The notes beneath the pieces are model-generated. The model saw only the letters and a list, made by a program, of their open reading frames with translations, had not been told where the DNA came from and ran no database searches. Shown piece after piece: positions 8,369-17,097 of a stretch of 17,210 bases of DNA. The position numbers and the translations under genes are program-made. Source of the stretch: DASXTS01 sp036505275 (GTDB taxonomy: Bacteria > Actinomycetota > Actinomycetes > Mycobacteriales > Pseudonocardiaceae); the NCBI GenBank assembly GCA_036505275.1, contig DASXTS010000316.1, positions 1 to 17,210 on the forward strand, written 5' to 3'. Positions within the stretch are counted from its first letter, which is position 1; every line of letters starts with the position of its first letter.

Positions 8369-8950
8369 ATCACCACTGAGCTGCGCATCAACGACCGTAT
8401 CCGGGTTCCGGAGGTTCGACTCGTCGGGCCGAACGGAGAGCAGGTCGGGATCGTCCGAATCGAGGATGCGCTCAGGGTCGCCCTGGAAGCGGATCTCGAC
8501 CTGGTCGAGGTCGCACCGCAGGCGCGCCCGCCAGTCTGCAAGATCATGGACTACGGAAAGTTCAAGTACGAGACTGCGCAGAAGGCCCGTGAGTCCCGCC
8601 GAAACCAACAGCTGACCGTGATCAAGGAGCAGAAGCTCCGCCCGAAGATCGACACCCACGACTACGAGACCAAGAAGCGCAACGTCGTCCGCTTCCTCGA
8701 ACACGGTCACAAGGTCCGGGTCACGATCATGTTCCGCGGCCGGGAGCAGTCCAGACCTGAACTCGGGTTCCGGCTGCTGCAGCGGCTCGCCGACGACGTG
8801 ACGGAGCTTGGCTTCGTCGAGCAATCGCCCAAGCAGGACGGCCGCAACATGATCATGCTGTTGGCTCCGCACAAGAACGTGAAACCGCGTACGAAGGCGG
8901 CGGTTCAGGACATGGCGCAGAACGAGGCCGTGACCCGAGTCGAGTCGTAG
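8369..8950 (+). CDS. infC: Translation initiation factor IF-3 (ATC start)
   Basis: IF-3 binds the 30S subunit, blocks premature 50S joining and proofreads initiator tRNA and start codon. The 193-aa product has the N-domain from ELRINDRIRVPEVRLVGP, the signature KIMDYGKFKYE before the basic linker helix, and the C-domain with VTIMFRGREQSRPELG and KQDGRNMIMLLAP. The family sequence begins right after ATC 8369, and no ATG, GTG or TTG exists in frame between the upstream stop (8315-8317) and family residue 1. ATC is therefore the start; ATG 8546 would remove the whole N-domain. Rare AUU/AUC/AUA starts are known in infC, where IF-3 rejects non-standard codons and so represses itself. It is first in the infC-rpmI-rplT operon. 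Confidence 0.95.
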   Translation: MTTELRINDRIRVPEVRLVGPNGEQVGIVRIEDALRVALEADLDLVEVAPQARPPVCKIMDYGKFKYETAQKARESRRNQQLTVIKEQKLRPKIDTHDYETKKRNVVRFLEHGHKVRVTIMFRGREQSRPELGFRLLQRLADDVTELGFVEQSPKQDGRNMIMLLAPHKNVKPRTKAAVQDMAQNEAVTRVES

Positions 8951-8982
8951 CGGCCGCACCCTAACGACACCAAGAGACGGAC

Positions 8983-9177
8983 ATGCCGAAGAACAAGACC
9001 CACAGCGGCACCGCAAAGCGGATCAAGGTGAGCGGCACCGGAAAGCTGCTGCACCAGCGGGCCGGCAAGCGGCACAAGCTGGAGAAGAAGCCGAGCACCC
9101 TGACCCGTCGGCTGGACGGCGTGGCGGAGGCATCCGCGGCCGACCGTTCCCGGCTGCGCAAGCTGCTGGGCCGCTGA
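8983..9177 (+). CDS. rpmI: 50S ribosomal protein L35
   Basis: A 64-aa basic protein of normal length. It starts MPKNKTHSGTAKRIKVSGTG and contains the LLHQRAGKRHKLEKK segment typical of bL35, which packs into 23S rRNA of the large subunit. It lies 32 bp after infC and 70 bp before rplT in the conserved order. A purine-rich AAGAGACGG precedes the ATG. Nothing is unusual in it. Confidence 0.97.
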   Translation: MPKNKTHSGTAKRIKVSGTGKLLHQRAGKRHKLEKKPSTLTRRLDGVAEASAADRSRLRKLLGR

Positions 9178-9247
9178 GCCCGGCCAGTCAACACCCACGC
9201 CGACCCCATGGCGGGTACCCGCCCCCGAGATCGACAGGACACCACCA

Positions 9248-9649
9248 GTGGCACGCGTCAAGCGGGCGGTCAACGCCCACAAGAAGCGTCGCAGCACGCT
9301 CGAACAAGCCAGCGGTTACCGTGGCCAGCGTTCGCGGCTGTACCGCAAGGCCAAGGAGCAGTTGCTCCATTCGCTCAACTACGCCTACCGCGACCGCAGG
9401 GCTCGCAAGGGCGACTTCCGGCAGCTGTGGATCACCCGGATCAACGCCGCGGCACGGCAGAACGGCATGACCTACAACCGCTTCGTCCAAGGCCTCAAGG
9501 CGGCCGGCATGGAGGTCGACCGCAAGATCCTCGCCGAGCTCGCGGTGAGCGACCCGACGGCCTTCGCCGGGCTGGTCGAGCTGGCCAGGGCACATGTGCC
9601 GGCCGGCGGCGCAGGTGGCGCGAACGCCACGGCGGAGGACGCCGCCTGA
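9248..9649 (+). CDS. rplT: 50S ribosomal protein L20
   Basis: bL20 is a primary 23S rRNA-binding protein needed for early 50S assembly. The sequence MARVKRAVNAHKKRRSTLEQ and the following SGYRGQRSRLYRKAKEQ, then RKGDFRQLWITRINAAARQ and NGMTYNRFVQGLKAAGMEVD, are diagnostic. The start is GTG 9248, with ACAGGAC upstream. The 133-aa length is somewhat more than the ~117-130 usual for the family. The excess is a Gly/Ala-rich tail (AGGAGGANATAEDAA), common in actinobacteria and probably disordered. Its last codons carry the GGCGGAGGA ribosome binding site of the next gene. Confidence 0.97.
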   Translation: MARVKRAVNAHKKRRSTLEQASGYRGQRSRLYRKAKEQLLHSLNYAYRDRRARKGDFRQLWITRINAAARQNGMTYNRFVQGLKAAGMEVDRKILAELAVSDPTAFAGLVELARAHVPAGGAGGANATAEDAA

Positions 9650-10476
9650 GCCGCACCCGCCGCATCCCGGAGGGCGTCTACACCGAGCGCACTCCGCGGG
9701 TGGTCGCGGCCCGCAGGCTGCATCGCCGCGCCGACCGGGCGGCCACCGGGCGGTTCCTCGTCGAGGGGGCGAGGGCCGTCCGCGCGGCCGCGGGGCACGT
9801 GCGGGAGCTCTTCGTCACCAAGGACGCGGCGGCCAGGCACCCCGACCTGCTCACGGTCGACGCAGGCCGGGTCAATATGATCACCGAACGGGCCGCCGCG
9901 GCGCTGTCCGAGACGGTGACACCGCAGGGCGTGTTCGCCGTCTGCGACACCGTTGACGTCGATCTCGCGACCGGGCTGTCCGGCGCGCCCCGGCTGGTCG
10001 CCGTGCTCGCCGAGGTGGCGGACCCGGGCAACGCCGGCACCGTGATCCGGGTCGCGGACGCTGCTGGCGCCGACGCCGTGCTGCTGGCCGGTGACGCCGT
10101 CGACCCGCACAACGGCAAGTGCGTCCGAGCTACCGCGGGAAGCCTGTTCCACCTGCCGATCGCCGTGCACCAGTCGGTTCCAGAGGCGGTCGCCGCGTGC
10201 CGGCAGGCCGGCCTCACCGTGCTGGCCGCCACCGCGGCCGGCCGGCTCGAGCTCGACGACGCCCCGCTGGACACCCCGACGGCGTGGTTGTTCGGCAGCG
10301 AGGCGCATGGGCTCGACCAGGAGGCGCTGGCTGCGGCCGACGACACGGTGCGGATACCGATCTACGGCCGGGCGGAAAGTCTGAACCTGGCCACCGCGGC
10401 GGCCGTGTGCCTGTACGCCAGCGCGCGGGCGGCCCGGGCGGCGGTGCGGTCGAGCCTGGTCCAGGCGGACGCCTAG
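9646..10476 (+). CDS. SpoU/TrmH-type RNA 2'-O-methyltransferase, probable CTG start
   Basis: A SAM-dependent RNA ribose methyltransferase of the SPOUT class. About 276 aa are predicted from CTG 9646. An L30e-like substrate-binding N-domain (GRFLVEGARAVRAA) precedes the knotted catalytic domain. Motif 1 is NAGTVIRVADAAG (from residue 129), motif 2 is FGSEAHGL (216 on) and motif 3 is IPIYGRAESLNLATAAAV (E244-N247). The target nucleotide, rRNA or tRNA, cannot be read. The family-conserved TERTPRVVAARRL begins before the first ATG/GTG/TTG candidate (GTG 9700), which would cut it. CTG 9646 overlaps the rplT stop as CTGA and has GGAGGA six bases upstream, so coupled initiation at CTG is the better model. 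GTG 9700 remains possible. It is followed by pheS after 10 bp. Confidence 0.88.
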   Translation: MSRTRRIPEGVYTERTPRVVAARRLHRRADRAATGRFLVEGARAVRAAAGHVRELFVTKDAAARHPDLLTVDAGRVNMITERAAAALSETVTPQGVFAVCDTVDVDLATGLSGAPRLVAVLAEVADPGNAGTVIRVADAAGADAVLLAGDAVDPHNGKCVRATAGSLFHLPIAVHQSVPEAVAACRQAGLTVLAATAAGRLELDDAPLDTPTAWLFGSEAHGLDQEALAAADDTVRIPIYGRAESLNLATAAAVCLYASARAARAAVRSSLVQADA

Positions 10477-10486
10477 GATCGGCTCG

Positions 10487-11569
10487 ATGTCTGGACCACA
10501 CGACTACGACCCCAAGCAGGTCGCGGCGCTGTCACCTGGCAGTTTGGCCGACGACGAGCTGGCGAAGGCGGTCGCCGCCGCCGAGCAGGCCTTCGGCGCC
10601 GCGGCCGGCCTCGACGAGCTCGCCGCGCTGAAGCCGGGGCACCTGGGCGACCGCGCTCCACTGCTGCTTGCCCGCCGCGAGATCGGCGTGCTGCCGCCGA
10701 ACGCACGGGCCGACGCCGGTAAGCGGCTCAACCAGGCGCTCGGCACCGTGCAACGCGCCTTTGACAGCCGCCGGACCGAGCTGGTGGCGCAGCGCGACGA
10801 GGCGATGCTGCGCGACGAGGCGGTCGACGTCACGCTGCCCTGGGACCGCACCCCGCGCGGTGCCCGGCATCCGATCACCACGCTCTGCGAGCAGATCTCC
10901 GACGTGTTCGTTGCTATGGGCTACGAGGTGGCCGAGGGCCCCGAGCTGGAAGCCGAGTGGTTCAACTTCGACGCGCTGAACTTCCTCAAGGACCACCCCG
11001 CGCGCACCATGCAGGACACGTTCCACGTGGCGCCGGCCGATTCCGGCATGGTGCTGCGCACGCACACATCGCCGGTGCAGGTGCGCGCCCTGCTGGAGCG
11101 CGACCTGCCGGTGTACGTGGTGTGCCCCGGCCGGGTGTTCCGCACCGACGAGCTCGACGCCACCCACACACCCGTGTTCCACCAGGTGGAGGGCCTGGCG
11201 GTGGACGAGGGCATCACCATGGCGCACCTCAAGGGCACGCTGGACGCCTTCGCCCGCGCCATGTTCGGGCCGGATGCGCGTACCCGGTTGCGGCCGTCCT
11301 TCTTCCCGTTCACCGAACCGTCCGCCGAGATGGACCTGTGGTTCCCACAGAAGAAGGGCGGCGCCGGCTGGGTGGAGTGGGGCGGCTGCGGCATGGTCAA
11401 TCCGAACGTGCTGCGCGCCTGCGGCATCGACACCGACCGCTACTCCGGCTTCGCGTTCGGCATGGGCATCGAGCGGACCCTGATGTTCCGCAACGGCATC
11501 GCTGACATGCGGGACATGGTCGAGGGTGACGTCCGCTTCACGTCAGCCTTCGGCACCTTCCGCATCTGA
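10487..11569 (+). CDS. pheS: Phenylalanine-tRNA ligase alpha subunit
   Basis: The alpha subunit is the catalytic half of the alpha2-beta2 PheRS that charges tRNA-Phe. The 360-aa product has an N-terminal helical arm (about 1-100) that contacts tRNA. The class II core follows, with motif 2 around GRVFRTDELDATHTPVFHQV (F218-R219) and motif 3 GFAFGMGIERTLMFRNGI (G325-R330). The Phe-pocket strand FHQVEGLAVD is intact. ATG 10487 lies 10 bp after the methyltransferase stop and pheT begins 17 bp downstream, so all three are probably one transcript. No attenuator or T-box was seen. Confidence 0.98.
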   Translation: MSGPHDYDPKQVAALSPGSLADDELAKAVAAAEQAFGAAAGLDELAALKPGHLGDRAPLLLARREIGVLPPNARADAGKRLNQALGTVQRAFDSRRTELVAQRDEAMLRDEAVDVTLPWDRTPRGARHPITTLCEQISDVFVAMGYEVAEGPELEAEWFNFDALNFLKDHPARTMQDTFHVAPADSGMVLRTHTSPVQVRALLERDLPVYVVCPGRVFRTDELDATHTPVFHQVEGLAVDEGITMAHLKGTLDAFARAMFGPDARTRLRPSFFPFTEPSAEMDLWFPQKKGGAGWVEWGGCGMVNPNVLRACGIDTDRYSGFAFGMGIERTLMFRNGIADMRDMVEGDVRFTSAFGTFRI

Positions 11570-11586
11570 GTGAAAGGCGCTGATCA

Positions 11587-14064
11587 GTGCGCGTCCCCGT
11601 CTCCTGGCTGACCGAGCACGTCGGGCTGCCCGAGGGCATCACGCCGGCGCAGATCGCCGATGCCTTCATCCGGATCGGGCTCGAGGTCGAGGCGGTCAGG
11701 CCGCTCGGGCCGGTCACCGGGCCCCTTGTGGTGGGCTCCGTGGAGGAGATCGAAGAGCTGACCGAGGTCCGCAAGCCCATGCGGTTCGTCCAGGTGAAGG
11801 TTGGCGCCGACGACGTTGCGGGCGTGATCTGTGGCGCGACGAACTTCGCGGTCGGCGACCTGGTGGTGGTCGCGCTGCCGGGCAGCGTGTTGCCGGGCGG
11901 GTTAGAGATCGGCGCGCGCAAGGCGTACGGCCGGATGTCCGAGGGCATGATCTGCTCCCTGCGCGAGCTGGGCATCGGCGACGAGCACGGCGGCATCCTG
12001 GTGCTGCCGTCCGGTACGGCGTCGCCCGGCGACGACGCCGTCGAGCTGCTCGGCCTGTCCGACACCGTGATCGAGCTCGCGATCACCCCCGACCGCGGCT
12101 ACTGCTTCTCGGTCCGCGGTCTGGCCCGCGAGCTGGCCTGTGCCTTCGACGCGCCGTACGGCGATCCCGGCGCCATGGAGGTGCGGGAGACCGAGGGTGA
12201 CGCCTACCCGGTGCACCTGGAGGACCGGGTCGGCTGCCGGCGCTTCGTGGCGCGCCGGGTGTCCGGGATCGCGGCGGGGACGCCGTCGCCGTGGTGGATG
12301 CAGCGGCGGCTGCTGCTGGCCGGCATGCGGCCGATCTGGCTGGCGGTGGACGTCACCAACTACGTGATGCTCGAGCTCGGCCAGCCGCTGCACGCGTTCA
12401 ACGCCGCGGCCCTGACCGGGCCACTCGTCGTCCGCCGGGCCACCGACCGCGAGAAACTGTCCACATTGGACGGTGTGCAACGGCCGCTCGATCCGGACGA
12501 CTTGGTGATCTACGACGACTCCGGCCCGATCTCGCTGGCCGGGGTGATGGGCGGCGCGTCCACCGAGGTCGCCGCGGACACCACCGACGTGCTGCTGGAG
12601 GCGGCGAACTGGGAACCCGCGACCGTGGCACGGGTGGCGCGCCGGCACAAGCTGCCCAGCGAGGCGGCCAAGCGCTTCGAGCGCGAGGTGGACCCTGCGC
12701 TGCCACCGGTGGCCGTCGAGTTCGCCGCCCAGCTGCTCACCCGCTACGCCGGCGGCAATGTCCACAATGGACGGACCGACGTCGGCAACCCGCCGCTACC
12801 GCGGCCGGTGACCATGCCGCTCGGGCTGCCCGACCGCGTCGCCGGGGTGCGCTTCGGGCGCGGTGTCGCGGCCATGCGGCTCGGCCAGATCGGCTGCCGG
12901 GTCGAGGTGGTCACGGCCGATGACGGCACCACGTTGCTCAGCGCGACGCCGCCGACCTGGCGGCCGGACCTGCGCCAGCCCGCGGACCTCGTGGAGGAGG
13001 TGCTGCGGCTGCAGGGCTACGACACGATCCCGTCGTCGCTGCCCGCGGCCCACGCCGGTCGCGGCCTGACCGCCGGCCAGCGGCGGCGCCGCGCCGTCTC
13101 GGTGGCGCTGGCCTGTGCCGGGTACGTCGAAGTGCTGCCCAGCCCGTTCACCGGCCCGGCGATCTGGGAGGCGCTGGGCCTGCCGGCCGACGACGTGCGC
13201 CGCTCGACCCTGCGGCTGCTCAACCCGCTCGACGCGGACCGCGCCGAGCTCGCCACCACGGTGCTGCCCGGCCTGCTGGAGGCGTTGTCCCGCAACGTCT
13301 CCCGCGGCCAGCGCGACCTCGCGCTGTACGGCATCGGCCAGGTGGTGCTGCCGCGCACTCAGCAGGTGCCGATTCCTGCGGTCTCCGTCGACGGCCGCCC
13401 AACCGATGTGCAGATCGCCCTGTTGAACGCCGCGCTGCCGGTGCAGCCCGTGCACATCGGGGTGGTCCTCGCCGGGCACTGGGAGCGGCCCGGCTGGTGG
13501 GGTCCCGGGTGGCAGGTGAGCTGGGCCGACGCCGTGCAGGCCGCGCACACCGTGGCGGCCGCCGCCGGCGCCTCGCTGCGGGTGGTCGCGGGCGACCTGG
13601 CGCCGTGGCATCCCGGCCGCTGCGCCGAACTGCGGGTGGGCGACTGGCCGGTGGGGCACGCCGGCGAACTGCACCCGCGGGTCGTCGAGGCGCTCGGGCT
13701 GCCCCGCCGCACCTGCGCCATGGAACTGGACCTGGACGCGCTGCCGCTGGACCAGGCCTTCCCCGCGCCGGTGATCTCCGCCTTCCCGCCGGTGCTCCAG
13801 GACGTCGCGCTCATGGTGGATGCCGACGTGCCCGCCGCGAAGGCCTCGGACGTGCTGCGGTCCGGGGCCGGCGACCTGCTGGAGGACCTGCGGCTGTTCG
13901 ACGTCTACACCGGCTCACAGGTGGGGGAGGGCAAGAAGTCGCTGGCGTTCTCGCTGCGGTTCCGCGCCCCCGACCGCACCCTGACCGCCGACGAGGCATC
14001 CGCGGCCCGCGACGCCGCCGTGGCGGCCGCGGCGCAGCGGTACGGCGCGACCCTGCGCGGCTAG
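11587..14064 (+). CDS. pheT: Phenylalanine-tRNA ligase beta subunit
   Basis: The beta subunit provides editing and tRNA binding for PheRS. The 825-aa length is normal. It starts MRVPVSWLTEHV. An EMAP/OB-fold tRNA-binding domain spans about 45-140 (GVICGATNFAVGD, then SEGMICSLRELG). The B3/B4 editing region is at about 215-395, with LGQPLHAFNA and the LAGVMGG loop. The B5 DNA-binding-like domain is at about 406-485, ending EEVLRLQGYDTIP. The core-like B6/B7 region follows. The C-terminal ferredoxin-fold anticodon-binding domain is at about 731-825 (SAFPPVLQDVALMVD, then LAFSLRFRAPDRTLT). The GTG start at 11587 is preceded by AAAGG. It converges on the AlkD-like gene and is closed by the hairpin at 14065-14084. 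Confidence 0.98.
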   Translation: MRVPVSWLTEHVGLPEGITPAQIADAFIRIGLEVEAVRPLGPVTGPLVVGSVEEIEELTEVRKPMRFVQVKVGADDVAGVICGATNFAVGDLVVVALPGSVLPGGLEIGARKAYGRMSEGMICSLRELGIGDEHGGILVLPSGTASPGDDAVELLGLSDTVIELAITPDRGYCFSVRGLARELACAFDAPYGDPGAMEVRETEGDAYPVHLEDRVGCRRFVARRVSGIAAGTPSPWWMQRRLLLAGMRPIWLAVDVTNYVMLELGQPLHAFNAAALTGPLVVRRATDREKLSTLDGVQRPLDPDDLVIYDDSGPISLAGVMGGASTEVAADTTDVLLEAANWEPATVARVARRHKLPSEAAKRFEREVDPALPPVAVEFAAQLLTRYAGGNVHNGRTDVGNPPLPRPVTMPLGLPDRVAGVRFGRGVAAMRLGQIGCRVEVVTADDGTTLLSATPPTWRPDLRQPADLVEEVLRLQGYDTIPSSLPAAHAGRGLTAGQRRRRAVSVALACAGYVEVLPSPFTGPAIWEALGLPADDVRRSTLRLLNPLDADRAELATTVLPGLLEALSRNVSRGQRDLALYGIGQVVLPRTQQVPIPAVSVDGRPTDVQIALLNAALPVQPVHIGVVLAGHWERPGWWGPGWQVSWADAVQAAHTVAAAAGASLRVVAGDLAPWHPGRCAELRVGDWPVGHAGELHPRVVEALGLPRRTCAMELDLDALPLDQAFPAPVISAFPPVLQDVALMVDADVPAAKASDVLRSGAGDLLEDLRLFDVYTGSQVGEGKKSLAFSLRFRAPDRTLTADEASAARDAAVAAAAQRYGATLRG

Positions 14065-14084
14065 GAAGCTTCGGCGCAAGCTTC
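14065..14084. terminator. Hairpin between convergent pheT and the AlkD-like gene
   Basis: GAAGCTT (14065-14071) and AAGCTTC (14078-14084) form a perfect 7-bp stem around the loop CGGCGC. They fill the 21-bp gap between the two stop codons. It has no U-tract on either side, as is common for actinobacterial terminators, and its position suits bidirectional termination. Confidence 0.6.
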
Positions 14085-14085
14085 G

Positions 14086-14778
14086 CTATCCGAGGTACTT
14101 GCTCGCTTCCCGGCGGGACAGCCCGGACAGCCCGGGATGGCCGGCTACGAACGTCGCGACCCATCTCGGATCGGTCTTGCTGTACTCGCGCAGCGCCCAG
14201 CCGATGCCCTTGCGCAGGAAGAAGTTCCGGTCGTCCAACGTGGCTTCGATGCAGTGGGCGAGCAGCGTGGTGTCGGTGGCGGCCTTCGAGCCCACCTGGC
14301 AGATGACCGCGGCGCGCCGGATCCAGCGGTGCTCGTCGAGAGCCCAGCGCTGGATGACCGGTCCGAGCTCTGCCGGACAGGCACGCAGCATCGGTCCGAT
14401 CCGGTGGACGGCGATCTCGTCCACCACGTCCCACCACGCGCCGGTGACGATCAGTTCCTGGTACAGCGGCAGCAGCGCGGGGGTCTGCCAGGCCGCGTAC
14501 TCACGGTCCGCGGTGAGCTCCAGGGCCACGTACCGCTCCTCGCGGAACCGTGCGCCGTGCCACAGCTCGCGGACCGTCGCGACCAGCGTGTCCACGTCCG
14601 GCAGCCGGTGCTCGCGGCCGAGCCGGCGGGCCAGCCGGCGCCAGCTGGGAGTCAGCACGCCGCGATACGGCAGCGCCGAGCGCATGTAGCGCTGCATCCG
14701 TGGTGCCCTGACCGGATCGGCGAGCTCGGCGAGCCCGTCGCGGGCCGCGCGGACCAGTGCGGCGTCGGCAGTCACCAT
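14086..14778 (-). CDS. DNA alkylation repair protein, AlkD-like HEAT-repeat glycosylase
   Basis: A 230-aa all-helical HEAT-repeat-like protein of the DNA alkylation repair family, whose members excise N3- and N7-alkylated purines without flipping the base. W116, D120, R155 and W194 all sit at a constant +7 offset from the Bacillus cereus AlkD active-site residues Trp109, Asp113, Arg148 and Trp187 (numbers from memory). They lie in AWWDVVDE, RWIRRAAV and GIGWALREYS. This strongly supports activity. The start chosen is ATG 14778. A longer frame to 14841 would run through the divergent argC promoter. TACCCT stands eight bases upstream of the ATG, so leaderless expression is possible. It lies antisense between the translation and arginine blocks and is functionally unrelated to both. 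Confidence 0.88.
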   Translation of the reverse strand: MVTADAALVRAARDGLAELADPVRAPRMQRYMRSALPYRGVLTPSWRRLARRLGREHRLPDVDTLVATVRELWHGARFREERYVALELTADREYAAWQTPALLPLYQELIVTGAWWDVVDEIAVHRIGPMLRACPAELGPVIQRWALDEHRWIRRAAVICQVGSKAATDTTLLAHCIEATLDDRNFFLRKGIGWALREYSKTDPRWVATFVAGHPGLSGLSRREASKYLG

Positions 14779-14809
14779 GCCCGGATAGGGTAATCGTTGC
14801 TCGGTGAGC

Positions 14810-14838
14810 TTGGATAGATTTGCAGATTGATGCATACT
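14810..14838 (+). promoter_or_regulatory. argC operon promoter
   Basis: TTGGAT (14810-14815) and CATACT (14833-14838) are separated by exactly 17 bp, a good sigma-70/HrdB-type promoter. Transcription would start near 14845, placing GTG 14846 or ATG 14849 at or within a few bases of the 5' end, which suggests a leaderless argC message. ATG 14840 would lie upstream of the start point. Confidence 0.55.
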
Positions 14839-14846
14839 CATGCGCG
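14820..14846 (+). promoter_or_regulatory. ARG-box-like operator over the argC -10
   Basis: TGCA, TGCA and TGCG occur at 14821, 14831 and 14841, exactly one helical turn apart. The last two bound the inverted repeat GCAT-ACTC-ATGC (14832-14843). ArgR/AhrC-type repressors bind paired boxes of similar TGCAT/ATGCA-like half-sites upstream of argC in actinobacteria. The operator covers the -10, which fits arginine repression. The regulator gene is outside the window. Confidence 0.5.
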
Positions 14847-14848
14847 TG

Positions 14849-15927
<1,079 letters not shown>

Positions 15928-15931
<4 letters not shown>

Positions 15932-17097
15932 ACAGTGTGGGAGTCACCGCCGCCCGCGGCTTCCGGGCCGCCGGCGTGGCGGCCGGCATCAAGGCCGGCG
16001 GCCGACTCGACCTCGCCCTGGTGGTGAACGACGGGCCGCTCGATGCCGCGGCCGGCGCCTTCACCCGGAACAAGGTCAAGGCCGCGCCGGTGCTGTGGTC
16101 GCGCCAGGTGCTCACCTCCGGCCGGCTGCGCGCCGTCGTGCTGAACTCCGGCGGCGCCAACGCGTGCACCGGCCCGGAGGGTTTCGCCGACACGCACGCC
16201 ACCGCGGAGCACGTCGCGCGCACCCTGAACGTGGGCGCCATCGATGTCGCGGTGTGCTCCACCGGCCTGATCGGCGAGCGGCTGCCCATGCCCGCAGTGC
16301 TGACCGGCATCGAGAAGTCCGCCGCGGCGCTCGCCGCCACGCCAGCTGCCGGGCAGGCGGCGGCCGAGGCCGTGATGACCACCGATACCGTGCCCAAGCA
16401 GGCGGCGGTGCGTCACTCGGACGGCTGGACGGTCGGCGGCCTGGCCAAGGGCGCCGGCATGCTCGCACCCAGCCTGGCCACCATGCTCGTCGTGCTCACC
16501 ACCGACGCGGCGGCCGACGCCGCCACCCTGGACACGTCGCTGCGCCGGGCCACCAGGACGACGTTCGACCGGCTCGACGTCGACGGCGCCTGTTCCACCA
16601 ACGACACAGTGCTGCTGCTCTCCTCCGGCGCCGCGCAGCGCACACCGCGCCAGGTTGACCTGGACCAGGCCGTGCACGCCGTCTGCGCCGAGCTGGCCCG
16701 GCAACTGCAGGCCGACGCCGAGGGCGTCACCAAGCGCATCTCGATCACCGTTGGCGGTGCGCGCAGCGAGGACGACGCGGTGGCCGTCGCCCGCGCGGTG
16801 GCCAGGGACAGCCTGGTCAAGACCGCACTGTTCGGCTCCGATCCCAACTGGGGCCGCATCGTGGCCGCGGCGGGCATGGCCGACGCCGACCTCGACCCGG
16901 ACCGCCTCGACGTCACCATCAACGGCGTCACATTGTGCCGCAACGGATACGCCGCCGCGGACCGCTCGGCAGCCGACCTCAGCGGCCCCGAGGTCACCGT
17001 CCACATTGGACTGAACCTCGACGCCGGCAGCGCCACCATCCGGACCACCGACCTCTCGCACGGCTACGTCGAAGAGAACAGCGCGTACTCGTCATGA
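15928..17097 (+). CDS. argJ: Bifunctional glutamate N-acetyltransferase/amino-acid acetyltransferase
   Basis: ArgJ transfers acetyl from N-acetylornithine to glutamate (the cyclic pathway). Some members also use acetyl-CoA. The 389-aa proenzyme self-cleaves at an Ala-Thr bond; KGAGMLAPSLATMLVVLTTD places this between A184 and T185, with T185 the nucleophile of the beta chain. Other family marks are LNSGGANACTG, CSTGLIGERLP, DGACSTNDTVLLLSSG and GSDPNWGRIVAAAG. The ATG at 15928 overlaps the argC stop as ATGA, so translation is coupled; the frame remains open upstream but that part overlaps argC. Whether it is mono- or bifunctional cannot be told from sequence alone. Confidence 0.97.

Noticed and set aside
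9208..9645. Long N-terminus of the methyltransferase overlapping all of rplT
   Set aside because: It is the rplT sequence read in another frame; family similarity begins only after the rplT stop.
9472..10308. 278-aa minus-strand frame opposite rplT and the methyltransferase
   Set aside because: It spans two conserved genes on the other strand and has no recognisable motif.
14779..14841. Extension of the AlkD-like protein to ATG 14841
   Set aside because: It would code through the argC promoter and operator, and the extra residues do not resemble the family.
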